64,000 bases of DNA from Palsa-504 sp963839095 (GTDB lineage: Bacteria > Actinomycetota > Actinomycetes > Streptosporangiales > Streptosporangiaceae), in assembly GCA_963839095.1 (NCBI GenBank), contig CAWIUF010000068.1, positions 62,001 through 126,000 of the forward strand. The letters are read 5' to 3'. The stretch's first letter is position 1. Each line of letters begins with the position of its first letter. The notes under the pieces are model-generated. The model had not been told where the DNA came from. It saw nothing but the letters and a program-made list of their open reading frames with translations, and searched no databases. Position numbers and translations under genes: made by a program. This document shows, one piece after another, positions 22,918 through 31,402 of this stretch.

Positions 22918-23895
22918 CTATGAGCCGTCCAGTTCCATGGGGCCCGGAGCGTCGTACCGCACGATAAATACAGGCCGTCCGCTGGCGTTCTGTGTGATCC
23001 GGGCCACAGCGGGGGCGTATTCGCCTTGCTGCGCACGCATGAACGCGACCATCGCTGGCAGGCCGGCCGATGCGGCGGCACCAATCTCAGCGCCGCGCAG
23101 CGGCACGTCCGCGCTCGCACCAGGCGATGGGTCATCGAACGCTATCAGCTGCAGCGGCATTAGGCCCGCAAGTGTCGAAAGCGTTACAAGAAGACGCGGA
23201 TCTACCTGCCCGGAGATAAGTTCCCGGCGGGCGGCGGCGGAGGCCTGGATGTGATTGTTGCCGAGCAGCTGCCGTCCGGCGGCGATCCGGTTCTGGCGGT
23301 AGGTGCCGAGCTGGGCGTCGAACGCCTTGCTGCCGTCCGGCGCGATATAGCGCACGTCCACCCGCGCCGCGCCGGAGCCGAAGCTGGCGATGACCAGCGG
23401 CGCGTAGACGGTGGCGAGGCGGATGCCGAACTGGTTCCTGATCACCGGGGTCGCGACCACGAGCTGCGCGCCGAGCGGATCGGGGGCCGACGGCTGCAAC
23501 GGCAGCAGGCGGGTTCCGGGAAAGCCGCTCTTCTGCAGTTCGTCGCACATCACCAGGTCACAGCCCACGGTGATGTCGGAGGCGACCTCGCGGGTGATCC
23601 AGGCCGCCGCCTGCTGGCGGGCGGCCGCCGCCAGTTGCAGCGAGTCCGCGCTCGGCGTGACCTTGACCGGTGTCGCGCTGCCGTGGCCGGGCTGGGTGAA
23701 GGCCAGCGTCACGCCGGCCCCGAGGGCCATCGCCACCAGCGCGCTCAGCAGCAGTACCAGCCGGCGCCGGCCCGCCCGGCGCCGGTAATGCCGGTCCAGC
23801 CACAGGCGCATCGTCGTGCTCGCCACCGCCGACCACGGCGGGTCTGGCTGGCGAGCAGGCGTTCCCGGTGACCGCCGCTGAAGCTCCTGGCCCAT
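22918..23895 (-). CDS. Single-pass membrane protein of unknown function
   Basis: I do not recognise the family. The 325-residue product has a basic cytosolic N-terminus (RLWLDRHYRRRAGRRRL), one membrane helix (VLLLSALVAMALGAGVTLAF) and a large extracytoplasmic domain with two cysteines close together (TVGCDLVMCDELQKSGF). It lies 28 nt upstream of the DUF4397-sortase pair on the same strand and probably belongs to that cell-surface operon. The region upstream (23896-24078) is AT-richer than average and may hold the operon promoter. Confidence 0.72.
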   Translation of the reverse strand: MGQELQRRSPGTPARQPDPPWSAVASTTMRLWLDRHYRRRAGRRRLVLLLSALVAMALGAGVTLAFTQPGHGSATPVKVTPSADSLQLAAAARQQAAAWITREVASDITVGCDLVMCDELQKSGFPGTRLLPLQPSAPDPLGAQLVVATPVIRNQFGIRLATVYAPLVIASFGSGAARVDVRYIAPDGSKAFDAQLGTYRQNRIAAGRQLLGNNHIQASAAARRELISGQVDPRLLVTLSTLAGLMPLQLIAFDDPSPGASADVPLRGAEIGAAASAGLPAMVAFMRAQQGEYAPAVARITQNASGRPVFIVRYDAPGPMELDGS

Positions 23896-24078
23896 ATCCG
23901 CTCCCCCACAGCCCCGCGGCGGATAGGGCGGGGCTGCCTACCAAGGCTGTTCGATCATACGCTGTCCGGCGATTTCCGCCAATACAATCATTTGCCAATC
24001 TCTACCGGACAAAACTACGCGATGATCGCAAGGAACGGCGATGTTGCTCATTTCTGCTTATTCGCATCGCTAGTGAGC

Positions 24079-25089
24079 TCACTGGCCCCCGGCGGGCGGG
24101 ACGTCGTCACCGAGGACCTGGCCGCGCAGCGCCGCCCACTCGAGCGAGTGCCTGATCCCCTCGGTGATGCCGTACTGAGGGCGCCAGCCCAGCAGGCGCT
24201 CCGCGCGGCCGGCCCGGGCGTAGGCGCCGGCCACGTCGCCGGGGCGCCGGGCGGCCTCGCGGGCCTCCACCGGCCGGTCGGCTACCTGGTTGAACGCGGC
24301 CAGCAGTTCCCGGACCGTGGTCCCCGAGCCGCTGCCCAGGTTGATGACGCTCACCGGCCCGGGCAGGGCGTCGAACCGGGTGATTGCGGCGACGTGCGCG
24401 AGGGCCAGGTCCCAGACGTGGACGTAGTCCCTGATGCCCGAGCCGTCCCGGGTCGGCCAGTCGGTCCCGGTGATCGGGAACGGGACGCCGTCGGAGTAGG
24501 CCTGGATGATCCTGCCCAGGGCGTGCGTCGGGCGCGGCAGCTGCAGCCCGGTCCGCATCTTCGGGTCGGCGCCGATCGGGTTGAAGTAGCGCAGGGACAG
24601 CACGCGGATGGGCTGGGAGGCGGCGATGTCGGCGAACATCGCCTCGCATACCGCCTTGGTCCGCGCGTACGGGCTCAGCGGGTCGATCGCGGAGTCCTCG
24701 TCGACGCTCAGGTCCTCGCTGGCCCGGTAGATGGAGGCGGACGAGCTGAAGACGAGGCGCTCGCAGCCGTTGCGCAGCAGGTGCGCGACGAATTCCAGGC
24801 TGCTGGCGACGTTGGCCCGGTAGTACCCGACCGGGTCGGCGACCGAATCGGGGACCACGATCAGGGCCGCGCCGTGGATGACGGCGCCGATGTCGGGATG
24901 CTCGGCGAAGATGCGGTCGATCAGGGCGCCGTCGGCGATGTCGCCTTCGTAGAACGCGTGCCCGGCGGCGAACTCGCGCCGCCCCGTCACCAGCCGGTCC
25001 AGGATGACCGGGCTGATCCCGGCGTCGGAGCAGGCGGAGGCGACCGTGCTGCCGATGTAGCCGGCGCCCCCGGCGATCAGAACCTTCAC
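24079..25089 (-). CDS. galE: UDP-glucose 4-epimerase
   Basis: A 336-residue short-chain dehydrogenase/reductase that interconverts UDP-glucose and UDP-galactose for galactose use and cell-wall polysaccharides. The NAD-binding motif GGAGYIGS is at residues 7-14, the Ser-Tyr-Lys triad appears as FSSSASIY and YARTKAVCE, and RYFNPIGADP and GSGIRDYVHVWDLA are epimerase signatures. Start is GTG; TAGGCT lies 8 nt before it, near leaderless spacing. It follows the acyl-CoA ligase gene after 43 nt, with no evident functional link. Confidence 0.92.
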   Translation of the reverse strand: MKVLIAGGAGYIGSTVASACSDAGISPVILDRLVTGRREFAAGHAFYEGDIADGALIDRIFAEHPDIGAVIHGAALIVVPDSVADPVGYYRANVASSLEFVAHLLRNGCERLVFSSSASIYRASEDLSVDEDSAIDPLSPYARTKAVCEAMFADIAASQPIRVLSLRYFNPIGADPKMRTGLQLPRPTHALGRIIQAYSDGVPFPITGTDWPTRDGSGIRDYVHVWDLALAHVAAITRFDALPGPVSVINLGSGSGTTVRELLAAFNQVADRPVEAREAARRPGDVAGAYARAGRAERLLGWRPQYGITEGIRHSLEWAALRGQVLGDDVPPAGGQ

Positions 25090-25132
25090 ATCGGCGGAGC
25101 CTATCCGGCGCCGTACAGGGCTGCAACGCCAG

Positions 25133-26758
25133 TCAGGCGCCGCCGGAGCCGAGGAACTCGGCCGAGCGCTCCCGCATCTCGACCTTGCGCACCTTGCCGG
25201 TGACCGTCATCGGGAACTCGTCGACGATGTGCACGTACCGCGGGATCTTGTAATGGGCCAGCTGCCCGGTGCAGAACGTGCGCAGCGACTCAGCGGTCAG
25301 GGTCTCCGCGCCGTCGCGCAGCCGGACCCAGACCATGAGCTCCTCGCCGTACTTGACGTCGGGCACGCCGATGACCTGGGCGTCCAGGATGTCGGGGTGG
25401 GTGTAGAGGAACTCCTCGATCTCCCGCGGGTAGATGTTCTCGCCGCCGCGGATCACCATGTCCTTGATCCGGCCGGTGATGGCCAGGTACCCGTCGGCGT
25501 CCATCACGGCGAGGTCGCCGGTGTGCATCCAGTGCGCCACGTCGACGGCCTCGGCGGTCTTGTCGGGCTGGTCCCAGTAGCCGAGCATCACCGAGTAGCC
25601 GCGGGTGCACAGCTCGCCCGGGGTCCCGCGCGGCACGGTGCGGCCCGTCTCGGGGTCGACGACCTTCACCTCCAGGTGCGGCCCGACCCGGCCCACGGTG
25701 GACACCCGGCGGTCGAGCGAGTCGTCGGCGCGGGTCTGGGTGGAGACCGGCGAGGTTTCCGTCATGCCGTAGCAGATGCCGACCTCGGTCATGCCCATCC
25801 GCTCGATGACCTGCTTCATCACCTCGACCGGGCACGGCGAGCCGGCCATGATGCCGGTGCGCAGGCTGGACAGGTCGTAGTCGGCGAAGCCGGGGACGGA
25901 CAGCTCGGCGATGAACATCGTGGGCACCCCGTACAGCGAGGTGCAGCGTTCGGCCTGCACGGCCGCCAGCGTCGCGGCCGGGTCGAAGGCCGGCGCGGGG
26001 ATGACCATGCAGGCGCCGTGGCTGGTCGCGCCGAGGTTGCCCATGACCATGCCGAAGCAGTGGTAGAACGGCACCGGGATGCAGATCCGGTCCGCCTCGG
26101 TGTAGTTGCACAGCTCACCGACGAAGAAGCCGTTGTTCAAGATGTTGTGGTGCGACAGCGTCGCGCCCTTCGGGAAGCCCGTGGTGCCCGAGGTGTACTG
26201 GATGTTGATCGGGTCATCGGTGTCCAGCTCGATGGCGCCGAGGGCCCCGCGGTCCAGGCGGCGCCCGGCGTCCAGCAGGTCCTGCCACTCCGGGTGGCCG
26301 ATGAGCACCACGGTCTTCAGCCCGGCGCAGCGCGGCCGGACCTCGGCGATCATCTGAGCGTAGTCGGAGGACTTGAGCCGCTCGGCCGCCACGAGCAGCG
26401 TGATGCCCGACTGGTTGAGCACGAACTCCAGCTCCCGGGTCCGGTAGGCCGGGTTGATGTTCACCAGGATCGCGCCGATCTTCGCGGTCGCGTACTGGGT
26501 CAGCGTCCACTCGGCGCAGTTCGGCGCCCAGATGCCGACCCGGTCGCCCTTGGCGATGCCCAGCTCGAGCAGGCCGAGCGCGAGCGCGTCCACGTCGGCG
26601 GCGAGCTCGGCGTAGGTCCACCGCCGGCCAGTCGGGCAATCAACGAGGGCCTCCCGGTCCCCGAACGCCCGCACGGTGGCGTCGAAGTTGCCGCCGATGG
26701 TGTCACCCAGCAGCGGCGTGACAGATTCTCCTGACGAGTAACTAAGCGCGGCAGACAC
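25133..26758 (-). CDS. Fatty-acyl-CoA/AMP-binding ligase
   Basis: An ANL-superfamily adenylating enzyme of about 541 residues. The P-loop-like motif IQYTSGTTGFPKGATLSH, then ICYGMTETSPVSTQ, the HTGDLAVMDADGYLAITGR hinge, and the catalytic Lys in PMTVTGKVRKVEMRE are all present. The pattern fits FadD-type medium/long-chain acyl-CoA synthetases that activate fatty acids with ATP and CoA. The exact chain preference is unknown. GTG at 26758 is chosen because it follows GGAGGTGGGCGGGCC; an ATG 36 nt upstream is an alternative. It is divergent from the alpha/beta hydrolase. Confidence 0.9.
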   Translation of the reverse strand: MSAALSYSSGESVTPLLGDTIGGNFDATVRAFGDREALVDCPTGRRWTYAELAADVDALALGLLELGIAKGDRVGIWAPNCAEWTLTQYATAKIGAILVNINPAYRTRELEFVLNQSGITLLVAAERLKSSDYAQMIAEVRPRCAGLKTVVLIGHPEWQDLLDAGRRLDRGALGAIELDTDDPINIQYTSGTTGFPKGATLSHHNILNNGFFVGELCNYTEADRICIPVPFYHCFGMVMGNLGATSHGACMVIPAPAFDPAATLAAVQAERCTSLYGVPTMFIAELSVPGFADYDLSSLRTGIMAGSPCPVEVMKQVIERMGMTEVGICYGMTETSPVSTQTRADDSLDRRVSTVGRVGPHLEVKVVDPETGRTVPRGTPGELCTRGYSVMLGYWDQPDKTAEAVDVAHWMHTGDLAVMDADGYLAITGRIKDMVIRGGENIYPREIEEFLYTHPDILDAQVIGVPDVKYGEELMVWVRLRDGAETLTAESLRTFCTGQLAHYKIPRYVHIVDEFPMTVTGKVRKVEMRERSAEFLGSGGA

Positions 26759-26824
26759 GGCCCGCCCACCTCCAAGCCTGGTTTTACCTGGCATTCCTTC
26801 CGCAGTACAGCATGGCATGGTATT

Positions 26825-26844
26825 CCCGGTAAACCTTTATCGGG
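26825..26844. promoter_or_regulatory. Inverted repeat CCCGGTAAA-CC-TTTATCGGG in a divergent promoter region
   Basis: Eight of nine arm positions pair. It lies 67 nt upstream of the ligase GTG and 91 nt upstream of the hydrolase ATG, next to two TTGAC(A/G) hexamers, so it may be an operator shared by both promoters. Confidence 0.35.
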
Positions 26845-26934
26845 ACTTGACACCGCGCGATGTCACTTGACGGCGGATAATAAGCTCTATACATGGGCGG
26901 CCTGGCCAAAATGCCGGGCCGTGGAGGGTGGAAC

Positions 26935-27804
26935 ATGCAACTCCGGCTGCTAAATGTGGCAGTGGACGGCGGGGACCTGCGTGTGCTCCAGTGGGGTACG
27001 GGCAAACGCGTGGCGGTCGCCGTGCACGGAATTACGGCCTCGGGCATGTCGTGGCAGGCGGTCGCGCGCCATATGCCGCCCGACTGGTCGCTGGCCGCCC
27101 CGGACCTGCGGGGACGCGGGCATAGCAGGGACCTGCCCGGCCCGTACGGCCTGGATAGGCACATCCGGGACGTGACGGCGGTGCTGCGCCATTTCGGCGG
27201 GAAACCGGTGCTCGCCGGGCATTCCATGGGGGCGTTTGTGGCGTTGCTGACCCGCGACGCCCATCCCGAGCTCGTGCGCCGGCTCGTCCTGGTCGACGGA
27301 GGACTGCCGCTGCCGGTGCCGGAGGGCGCCGACCTCGACGCCCTCCTCGACACCACGCTGGGCCCCGCGATCGCCCGGCTGGGACAGGACTTCCCCAGCA
27401 CCGAGGCGTACCTGGACTTCTGGCGGGCGCACCCGGCGCTGGCGGAGCACTGGACCCCCGACGTCGAGGCGTACGTCCGCTACGACCTGACCGGCGAGCC
27501 CGGCCAGCTGAGGTCGCGGGCGGTCGAGGACGCGGTCCGGGCCGACGGCCGTGACGTGCTGACGGACAAGCCGTTCACGGAGGCGCTGGAGCGGCTGACC
27601 AAGCCGACGCCGGTACTGACCGCGCCGGCCGGGCTGCTCGGCGCGCCGCCGCCGCTGATCTCGCCGGAAGCCGCCGCGGCGTGGACCGAGCGGGTGCCGG
27701 CGCTGCGGCCGCAGGTGATACCGGAGACGAATCACTACACGATCATGTTCGAGAAGGAGGGCGCGGCGGCCGTGTCCCAGGCGATCAGGTCGGCCGCGCT
27801 CTGA
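26935..27804 (+). CDS. Alpha/beta-fold hydrolase
   Basis: A 289-residue cytosolic hydrolase. The oxyanion segment is AVAVHGITASGMSW, the nucleophile elbow is LAGHSMGAF (Ser), and the catalytic His is in PETNHYTIMF. It probably hydrolyses an ester or lactone of unknown identity. ATG at 26935 is chosen since GGAGGGTGG lies directly upstream; an in-frame ATG 42 nt earlier lacks a site. The sirtuin gene follows after 8 nt, suggesting co-transcription. Confidence 0.87.
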   Translation: MQLRLLNVAVDGGDLRVLQWGTGKRVAVAVHGITASGMSWQAVARHMPPDWSLAAPDLRGRGHSRDLPGPYGLDRHIRDVTAVLRHFGGKPVLAGHSMGAFVALLTRDAHPELVRRLVLVDGGLPLPVPEGADLDALLDTTLGPAIARLGQDFPSTEAYLDFWRAHPALAEHWTPDVEAYVRYDLTGEPGQLRSRAVEDAVRADGRDVLTDKPFTEALERLTKPTPVLTAPAGLLGAPPPLISPEAAAAWTERVPALRPQVIPETNHYTIMFEKEGAAAVSQAIRSAAL

Positions 27805-27812
27805 CCGTCGAC

Positions 27813-28667
27813 GTGAGCCAGCTGACCGGGACCCGAACCGGCTCGTTCGGCATGCTTGTTGACGTGGTGGCGCCTGGCGGCGCGCTCGTGCTGAGCGGCG
27901 CCGGGCTGTCTACCGAGTCGGGTATCCCGGACTACCGCGGCCCGACCGGCCTGGCCCGCCGGGCCACTCCGATGACCTACCAGGCGTTCACCGGCAGCGC
28001 GACCGCACGGCGCCGGTACTGGGCCCGCAGCTTCCTCGGCTGGCGGCACATCGCCCGGGCGGCACCCAACGACGGCCACCGCGCCGTCGCCGAGCTGAGC
28101 CGCGGCGGGCTGCTGGCCGGGATCATCACCCAGAACGTGGACGGCCTGCACCAGGCCGCGGGCGCGGCGGACGTCACCGAGCTGCACGGCAGCCTGCACC
28201 GGGTCATCTGCCTGGCGTGCGGGCAGCGGACGGCCCGGGCCGAGCTTGACCGGCGGCTGACGGCCGCCAACCCGGGCTGGGACCCGTTCGGCACCGGCCT
28301 GGCGGCTGCGGTCAACCCGGACGGCGACGCCGTCCTGGACGACGAGGCCGCCGCTTCGTTCGCGGTGGTCGACTGCACGGCGTGCGGTGGCGTGCTCAAG
28401 CCGGATGTGGTGTTCTTCGGCGAGAACGTGCCCCCGCCGCGGGTACAGGCCTGCTACGACCTGGTCGAGGCGGCCTCGGCGCTGGTCGTCCTGGGCTCGT
28501 CGCTCACCGTGATGTCCGGGTTCCGGTACGTCCGGCACGCGAGCCGGCTGGAGCGCCCGGTCGTGATCGTCAACCAGGGCACCACCCGCGGCGACGACTA
28601 CGCCGCCGCGACCCTGGACGCCCCCCTCGGCCCGGTCCTGGTGGCGCTGGTGGCGGCCCTACGATGA
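27813..28667 (+). CDS. cobB: NAD-dependent protein deacylase (sirtuin)
   Basis: A Sir2-family enzyme of about 284 residues that removes acetyl or acyl groups from lysines using NAD. Signatures are LSGAGLSTESGIPDYRG, ITQNVDGLHQAAG, the catalytic His in ELHGSLHRV, two zinc pairs (CLACG and CTACG), VVFFGENVP and LGSSLTVMSG. The GTG at 27813 and an ATG at 27852 are both possible; neither has a strong ribosome site. It lies between, and on the same strand as, the alpha/beta hydrolase and the NmrA-like gene. Confidence 0.9.
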   Translation: MSQLTGTRTGSFGMLVDVVAPGGALVLSGAGLSTESGIPDYRGPTGLARRATPMTYQAFTGSATARRRYWARSFLGWRHIARAAPNDGHRAVAELSRGGLLAGIITQNVDGLHQAAGAADVTELHGSLHRVICLACGQRTARAELDRRLTAANPGWDPFGTGLAAAVNPDGDAVLDDEAAASFAVVDCTACGGVLKPDVVFFGENVPPPRVQACYDLVEAASALVVLGSSLTVMSGFRYVRHASRLERPVVIVNQGTTRGDDYAAATLDAPLGPVLVALVAALR

Positions 28668-28680
28668 AGGTGCGTGCGCG

Positions 28681-29595
28681 ATGACCGACTTCGACGTCGT
28701 TACCGGCGCGTTCAGCTACTCGGGGGCGGCCATCGCGGGCGGCCTGCTCGCGGCGGGCCGCCGGGTGCGCACGCTGACCGGTCATCCCGGCCGGGCCCCG
28801 GCGGGCACCGCGATCGAGGTCCGGCCGCTGGATTTCACCGATCCGGCCGGGCTGGCCGCGTCGATGCGCGGCGCCCGCACGCTGTACAACACCTACTGGG
28901 TGCGGTTCGCCCGCGGCGAGGTGGACCACCCGGCGGCGGTGACCAACTCCCGCGCGCTGTTCCTGGCCGCCGCCGAGGCGGGCGTGCAGCGGATCGTGCA
29001 CGTCTCGATCACCAACCCGGACGCCGACTCGCCGTACCCCTACTTCCGCGGCAAGGCGGCGGTCGAGCAGGCGCTGCGCGACCTCGGCGTGTCACACGCC
29101 GTGCTGCGGCCGGCCGTCCTGTTCGGCGGGAACGGCGTCCTGATCAACAACATCGCCTGGCTGCTGCGGCACCTGCCGGTCTTCGCCGTCGGCGGGACCG
29201 GTGAGTACCGGCTGCGCCCGGTCCACATCGACGACCTCGCCCGCCTGGCGGTGCGGGCCGGGGCGTCGGAGGCGACCGAGGTCATCGACGCGGTCGGTCC
29301 CGAACGGCCCACGTTCGGGGAGCTGGTGCACACCATCAGGAACCTGACCGGGAGCCGGAGCCTGATCGTCCACGTGCCGGGGCCGCTCATCCCGGCCGCG
29401 GCCCGGGTGCTGGGCGCGGCGCTGCGCGACACGCTGCTCACCGAGGACGAGTACCGCAGCATGGCGGACGGCCTGGCCGACACCGAGGGGGCGGCGACCG
29501 GCGAGACCGGCCTGACCCAGTGGATGGCCGACCACAAGGACAGCCTCGGCCGCTCCTACGCCAACGAGCTCACCCGCCATTTCCAGCCGGGATGA
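28681..29595 (+). CDS. NmrA-like NAD(P)-binding protein
   Basis: A 304-residue atypical short-chain reductase. The N-terminal dinucleotide site is VVTGAFSYSGAAIAGGLLA (here G-x-x-x-x-G-x-x-I), followed by the NmrA-type segments QRIVHVSITNPDADSPYPYF, KAAVEQALRDLGVSHAVLRP and RPVHIDDLARLAV. Such proteins act as redox sensors or reductases of flavonoid-like compounds; its role here is unknown. It begins 13 nt after the sirtuin stop. Its last 26 nt overlap the end of the convergent cyclophilin gene. Confidence 0.83.
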   Translation: MTDFDVVTGAFSYSGAAIAGGLLAAGRRVRTLTGHPGRAPAGTAIEVRPLDFTDPAGLAASMRGARTLYNTYWVRFARGEVDHPAAVTNSRALFLAAAEAGVQRIVHVSITNPDADSPYPYFRGKAAVEQALRDLGVSHAVLRPAVLFGGNGVLINNIAWLLRHLPVFAVGGTGEYRLRPVHIDDLARLAVRAGASEATEVIDAVGPERPTFGELVHTIRNLTGSRSLIVHVPGPLIPAAARVLGAALRDTLLTEDEYRSMADGLADTEGAATGETGLTQWMADHKDSLGRSYANELTRHFQPG

Positions 29596-30325
29596 CCTGG
29601 ACGTAGAGGAACTGGGTGAACCGGTTGGGGTAGCCGTCACCGGGGCCGTTCTGCTGGTCATCGCCGGCCGCGGCGATCTTCTGCAGGACGTTCAGCCCGC
29701 CGACGACCGTGCCGAAGGGCGTGTAGGCCGGTGCGAGGGTGGTGTCCTTCCAGGTGAAGAAGAACTGGCTGCCGTTGGTGTCGGGGCCGGCGTTGGCCAT
29801 GGCCACCGTGCCGGCCGGGTAGGTGGCGCCGGTGAGGTTCTCGTCGTTGAACGCGTAGCCCGGGCCGCCGGAACCGGTGCCGGTCGGGTCACCGCACTGC
29901 AGCACGTAGATGCGCTCGGTGGTCAGCCGGTGGCAGTGGGTCTGGTTGAAGTAGCCCCGGCTGGCCAGGAACCGGAACGAGAACGTGGTGCAGGGCGCCT
30001 TGGCGGTCAGCATCCGCACGGTGATCACGCCCTGGGTGGTGATGAACCGCACCAGGAACGGCCGCGCGGCCTGGGCGGCGTTGAAGACGGGGATGCCCTT
30101 GAAGTTATCGGCGGGAATCTGCGCGTGGTACCCGCACGCGTCGGCCGCCGGCGCGGCCGCGGACTGGGCCGCTGCCCGCGCATGCAGCCCGGGCGCGTTG
30201 AGCCGGGGCGGCGCGGGCGTGCTCGCGGTAGCTCCGGACGCCGTGATCCCGGTGGCCGCGGCGGCCACCGCCGCGGCCAGCGTCGCTGTGAGCAGCAAGG
30301 GCCGGAAAGCGCGCTTGGTGGGCAT
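29570..30325 (-). CDS. Secreted peptidyl-prolyl cis-trans isomerase (cyclophilin)
   Basis: A 251-residue exported protein: a signal sequence (FRPLLLTATLAAAVAAAATG) is followed by a cyclophilin domain with VITVRMLTAKAPCTTFSFRF, RGYFNQTHCHRLT, and the signature TVAMANAGPDTNGSQFFFTW. It would accelerate folding of exported proteins outside the membrane. The canonical active-site Arg/His environment is partly altered (a THCHRL segment replaces the usual FHRV). ATG at 30325 is chosen for its AAGGTGC ribosome site; the in-frame start 66 nt upstream is rejected. Confidence 0.88.
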   Translation of the reverse strand: MPTKRAFRPLLLTATLAAAVAAAATGITASGATASTPAPPRLNAPGLHARAAAQSAAAPAADACGYHAQIPADNFKGIPVFNAAQAARPFLVRFITTQGVITVRMLTAKAPCTTFSFRFLASRGYFNQTHCHRLTTERIYVLQCGDPTGTGSGGPGYAFNDENLTGATYPAGTVAMANAGPDTNGSQFFFTWKDTTLAPAYTPFGTVVGGLNVLQKIAAAGDDQQNGPGDGYPNRFTQFLYVQVIPAGNGG

Positions 30326-30440
30326 GGTGGGCAGCACCTTTCTGTGGAGGTCAGCCCGACGATTCTGATGCCCGCCCGGGCCCGGAATCAAGCCTTCGGC
30401 CCGGATTGCCCGCTTTACCGTTGCCCTGTTTTCTGCCCTG

Positions 30441-31355
30441 CTAGCCGAGGGCGCGAGGGTGGGCGGAGGCGTAGACCTCGCGCAGCCGGTCGACGGTGAT
30501 CAGGGTGTAGACCTGGGTGGTGGTGACCGAGGCGTGGCCGAGCAGTTCCTGGACGACCCGGATGTCGGCGCCGCCGTCGAGCAGGTGGGTGGCGAACGAG
30601 TGCCGCAGCGTGTGGGGGGACACCTCGGCGTCAGCCGGCAGGCCGGCCCGCCCGGCCGCGGCGTGCAGCACGCCCCAGGCGCCCTGCCGGGTGAGGCGGC
30701 CGCCGCGGGCGTTGAGGAACACCGCGGGGCTGGCCGAGGCCCGGCGGGACGCCGCCGCCAGGCCGGGCCGGGCCCGGACCAGGTACGCCTCCAGGGCCCG
30801 GGCGGCGTAGCGGCCGACCGGCACGATCCGGTGCTTGCCGCCCTTGCCGATCAGCCGCACCAGGGGGTCCTCGGGGGCGTCGAGCTGCAGCTCGTCGATG
30901 TCGAGGCCGGTCGCCTCGGAGATGCGCGCCCCGGTGCCGTAGAGGAACTCGAGCAGGGCCCGGTCCCGCAGCTGCCGGGGATCCGCGGACGGGTCACCGG
31001 GTCCCGGGCCGGCCGCGTCGAGCAGGCGCTCCACCTCGGCCAGGCTGATCGCCTTGGGCAGCCGCCGGGGCGGCGAAGGCGGCGGGACGTCGCGGGCCGG
31101 GTCGGAGCCGGCCAGGCCCTGGGCGGCGGCGAACGCGTGCAGCCCGCGGACCGCGATCACGGCCCGCGCGGCCGAGCTGACCGCCAGCGCGGCGTGCTCG
31201 GCGTCGCCTTCGCGCAGGGAGGCCAGGAAACCGGCCACGTCGGCCGGGGTGATCTCGCCCAGCGTGGTCTTGCCGCGGGCGGCCAGCACCGAGGCGTACC
31301 GGTGCAGGTCCCGGCGGTAGGACTCGATCGTGCTGGCCGCCAGCCCGCGCTCCAC
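30441..31355 (-). CDS. xerD: Tyrosine site-specific recombinase XerD-like
   Basis: A recombinase of about 304 residues that resolves chromosome dimers with XerC. The catalytic set is visible: Arg in YGTGARISEATG, Lys in IGKGGKHRIVPV, HxxR in SPHTLRHSFATHLL, His in ELLGHASV, and the Tyr nucleophile in TTQVYTLI. The N-terminal SAM-like domain begins ERGLAASTIESYRRDL. In-frame codons upstream of GTG 31355 read LADALRGYLQYLT, which resembles the true family N-terminus. The only candidate start there is a CTG at 31406 overlapping the ald stop, so the real start may be non-canonical. Confidence 0.88.
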   Translation of the reverse strand: MERGLAASTIESYRRDLHRYASVLAARGKTTLGEITPADVAGFLASLREGDAEHAALAVSSAARAVIAVRGLHAFAAAQGLAGSDPARDVPPPSPPRRLPKAISLAEVERLLDAAGPGPGDPSADPRQLRDRALLEFLYGTGARISEATGLDIDELQLDAPEDPLVRLIGKGGKHRIVPVGRYAARALEAYLVRARPGLAAASRRASASPAVFLNARGGRLTRQGAWGVLHAAAGRAGLPADAEVSPHTLRHSFATHLLDGGADIRVVQELLGHASVTTTQVYTLITVDRLREVYASAHPRALG

Positions 31356-31402
31356 GGTCAGGTACTGCAGGTAGCCGCGGAGCGCGTCAGCTAGCGGCTG
31401 GC

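Noticed and set aside
1..24000. Secondary-metabolite gene cluster suggested by P450, LLM oxidoreductases, methyltransferase and exporters
   Set aside because: No core synthase (PKS, NRPS, terpene cyclase, RiPP precursor) is present and the genes have separate leaderless promoters and mixed directions.
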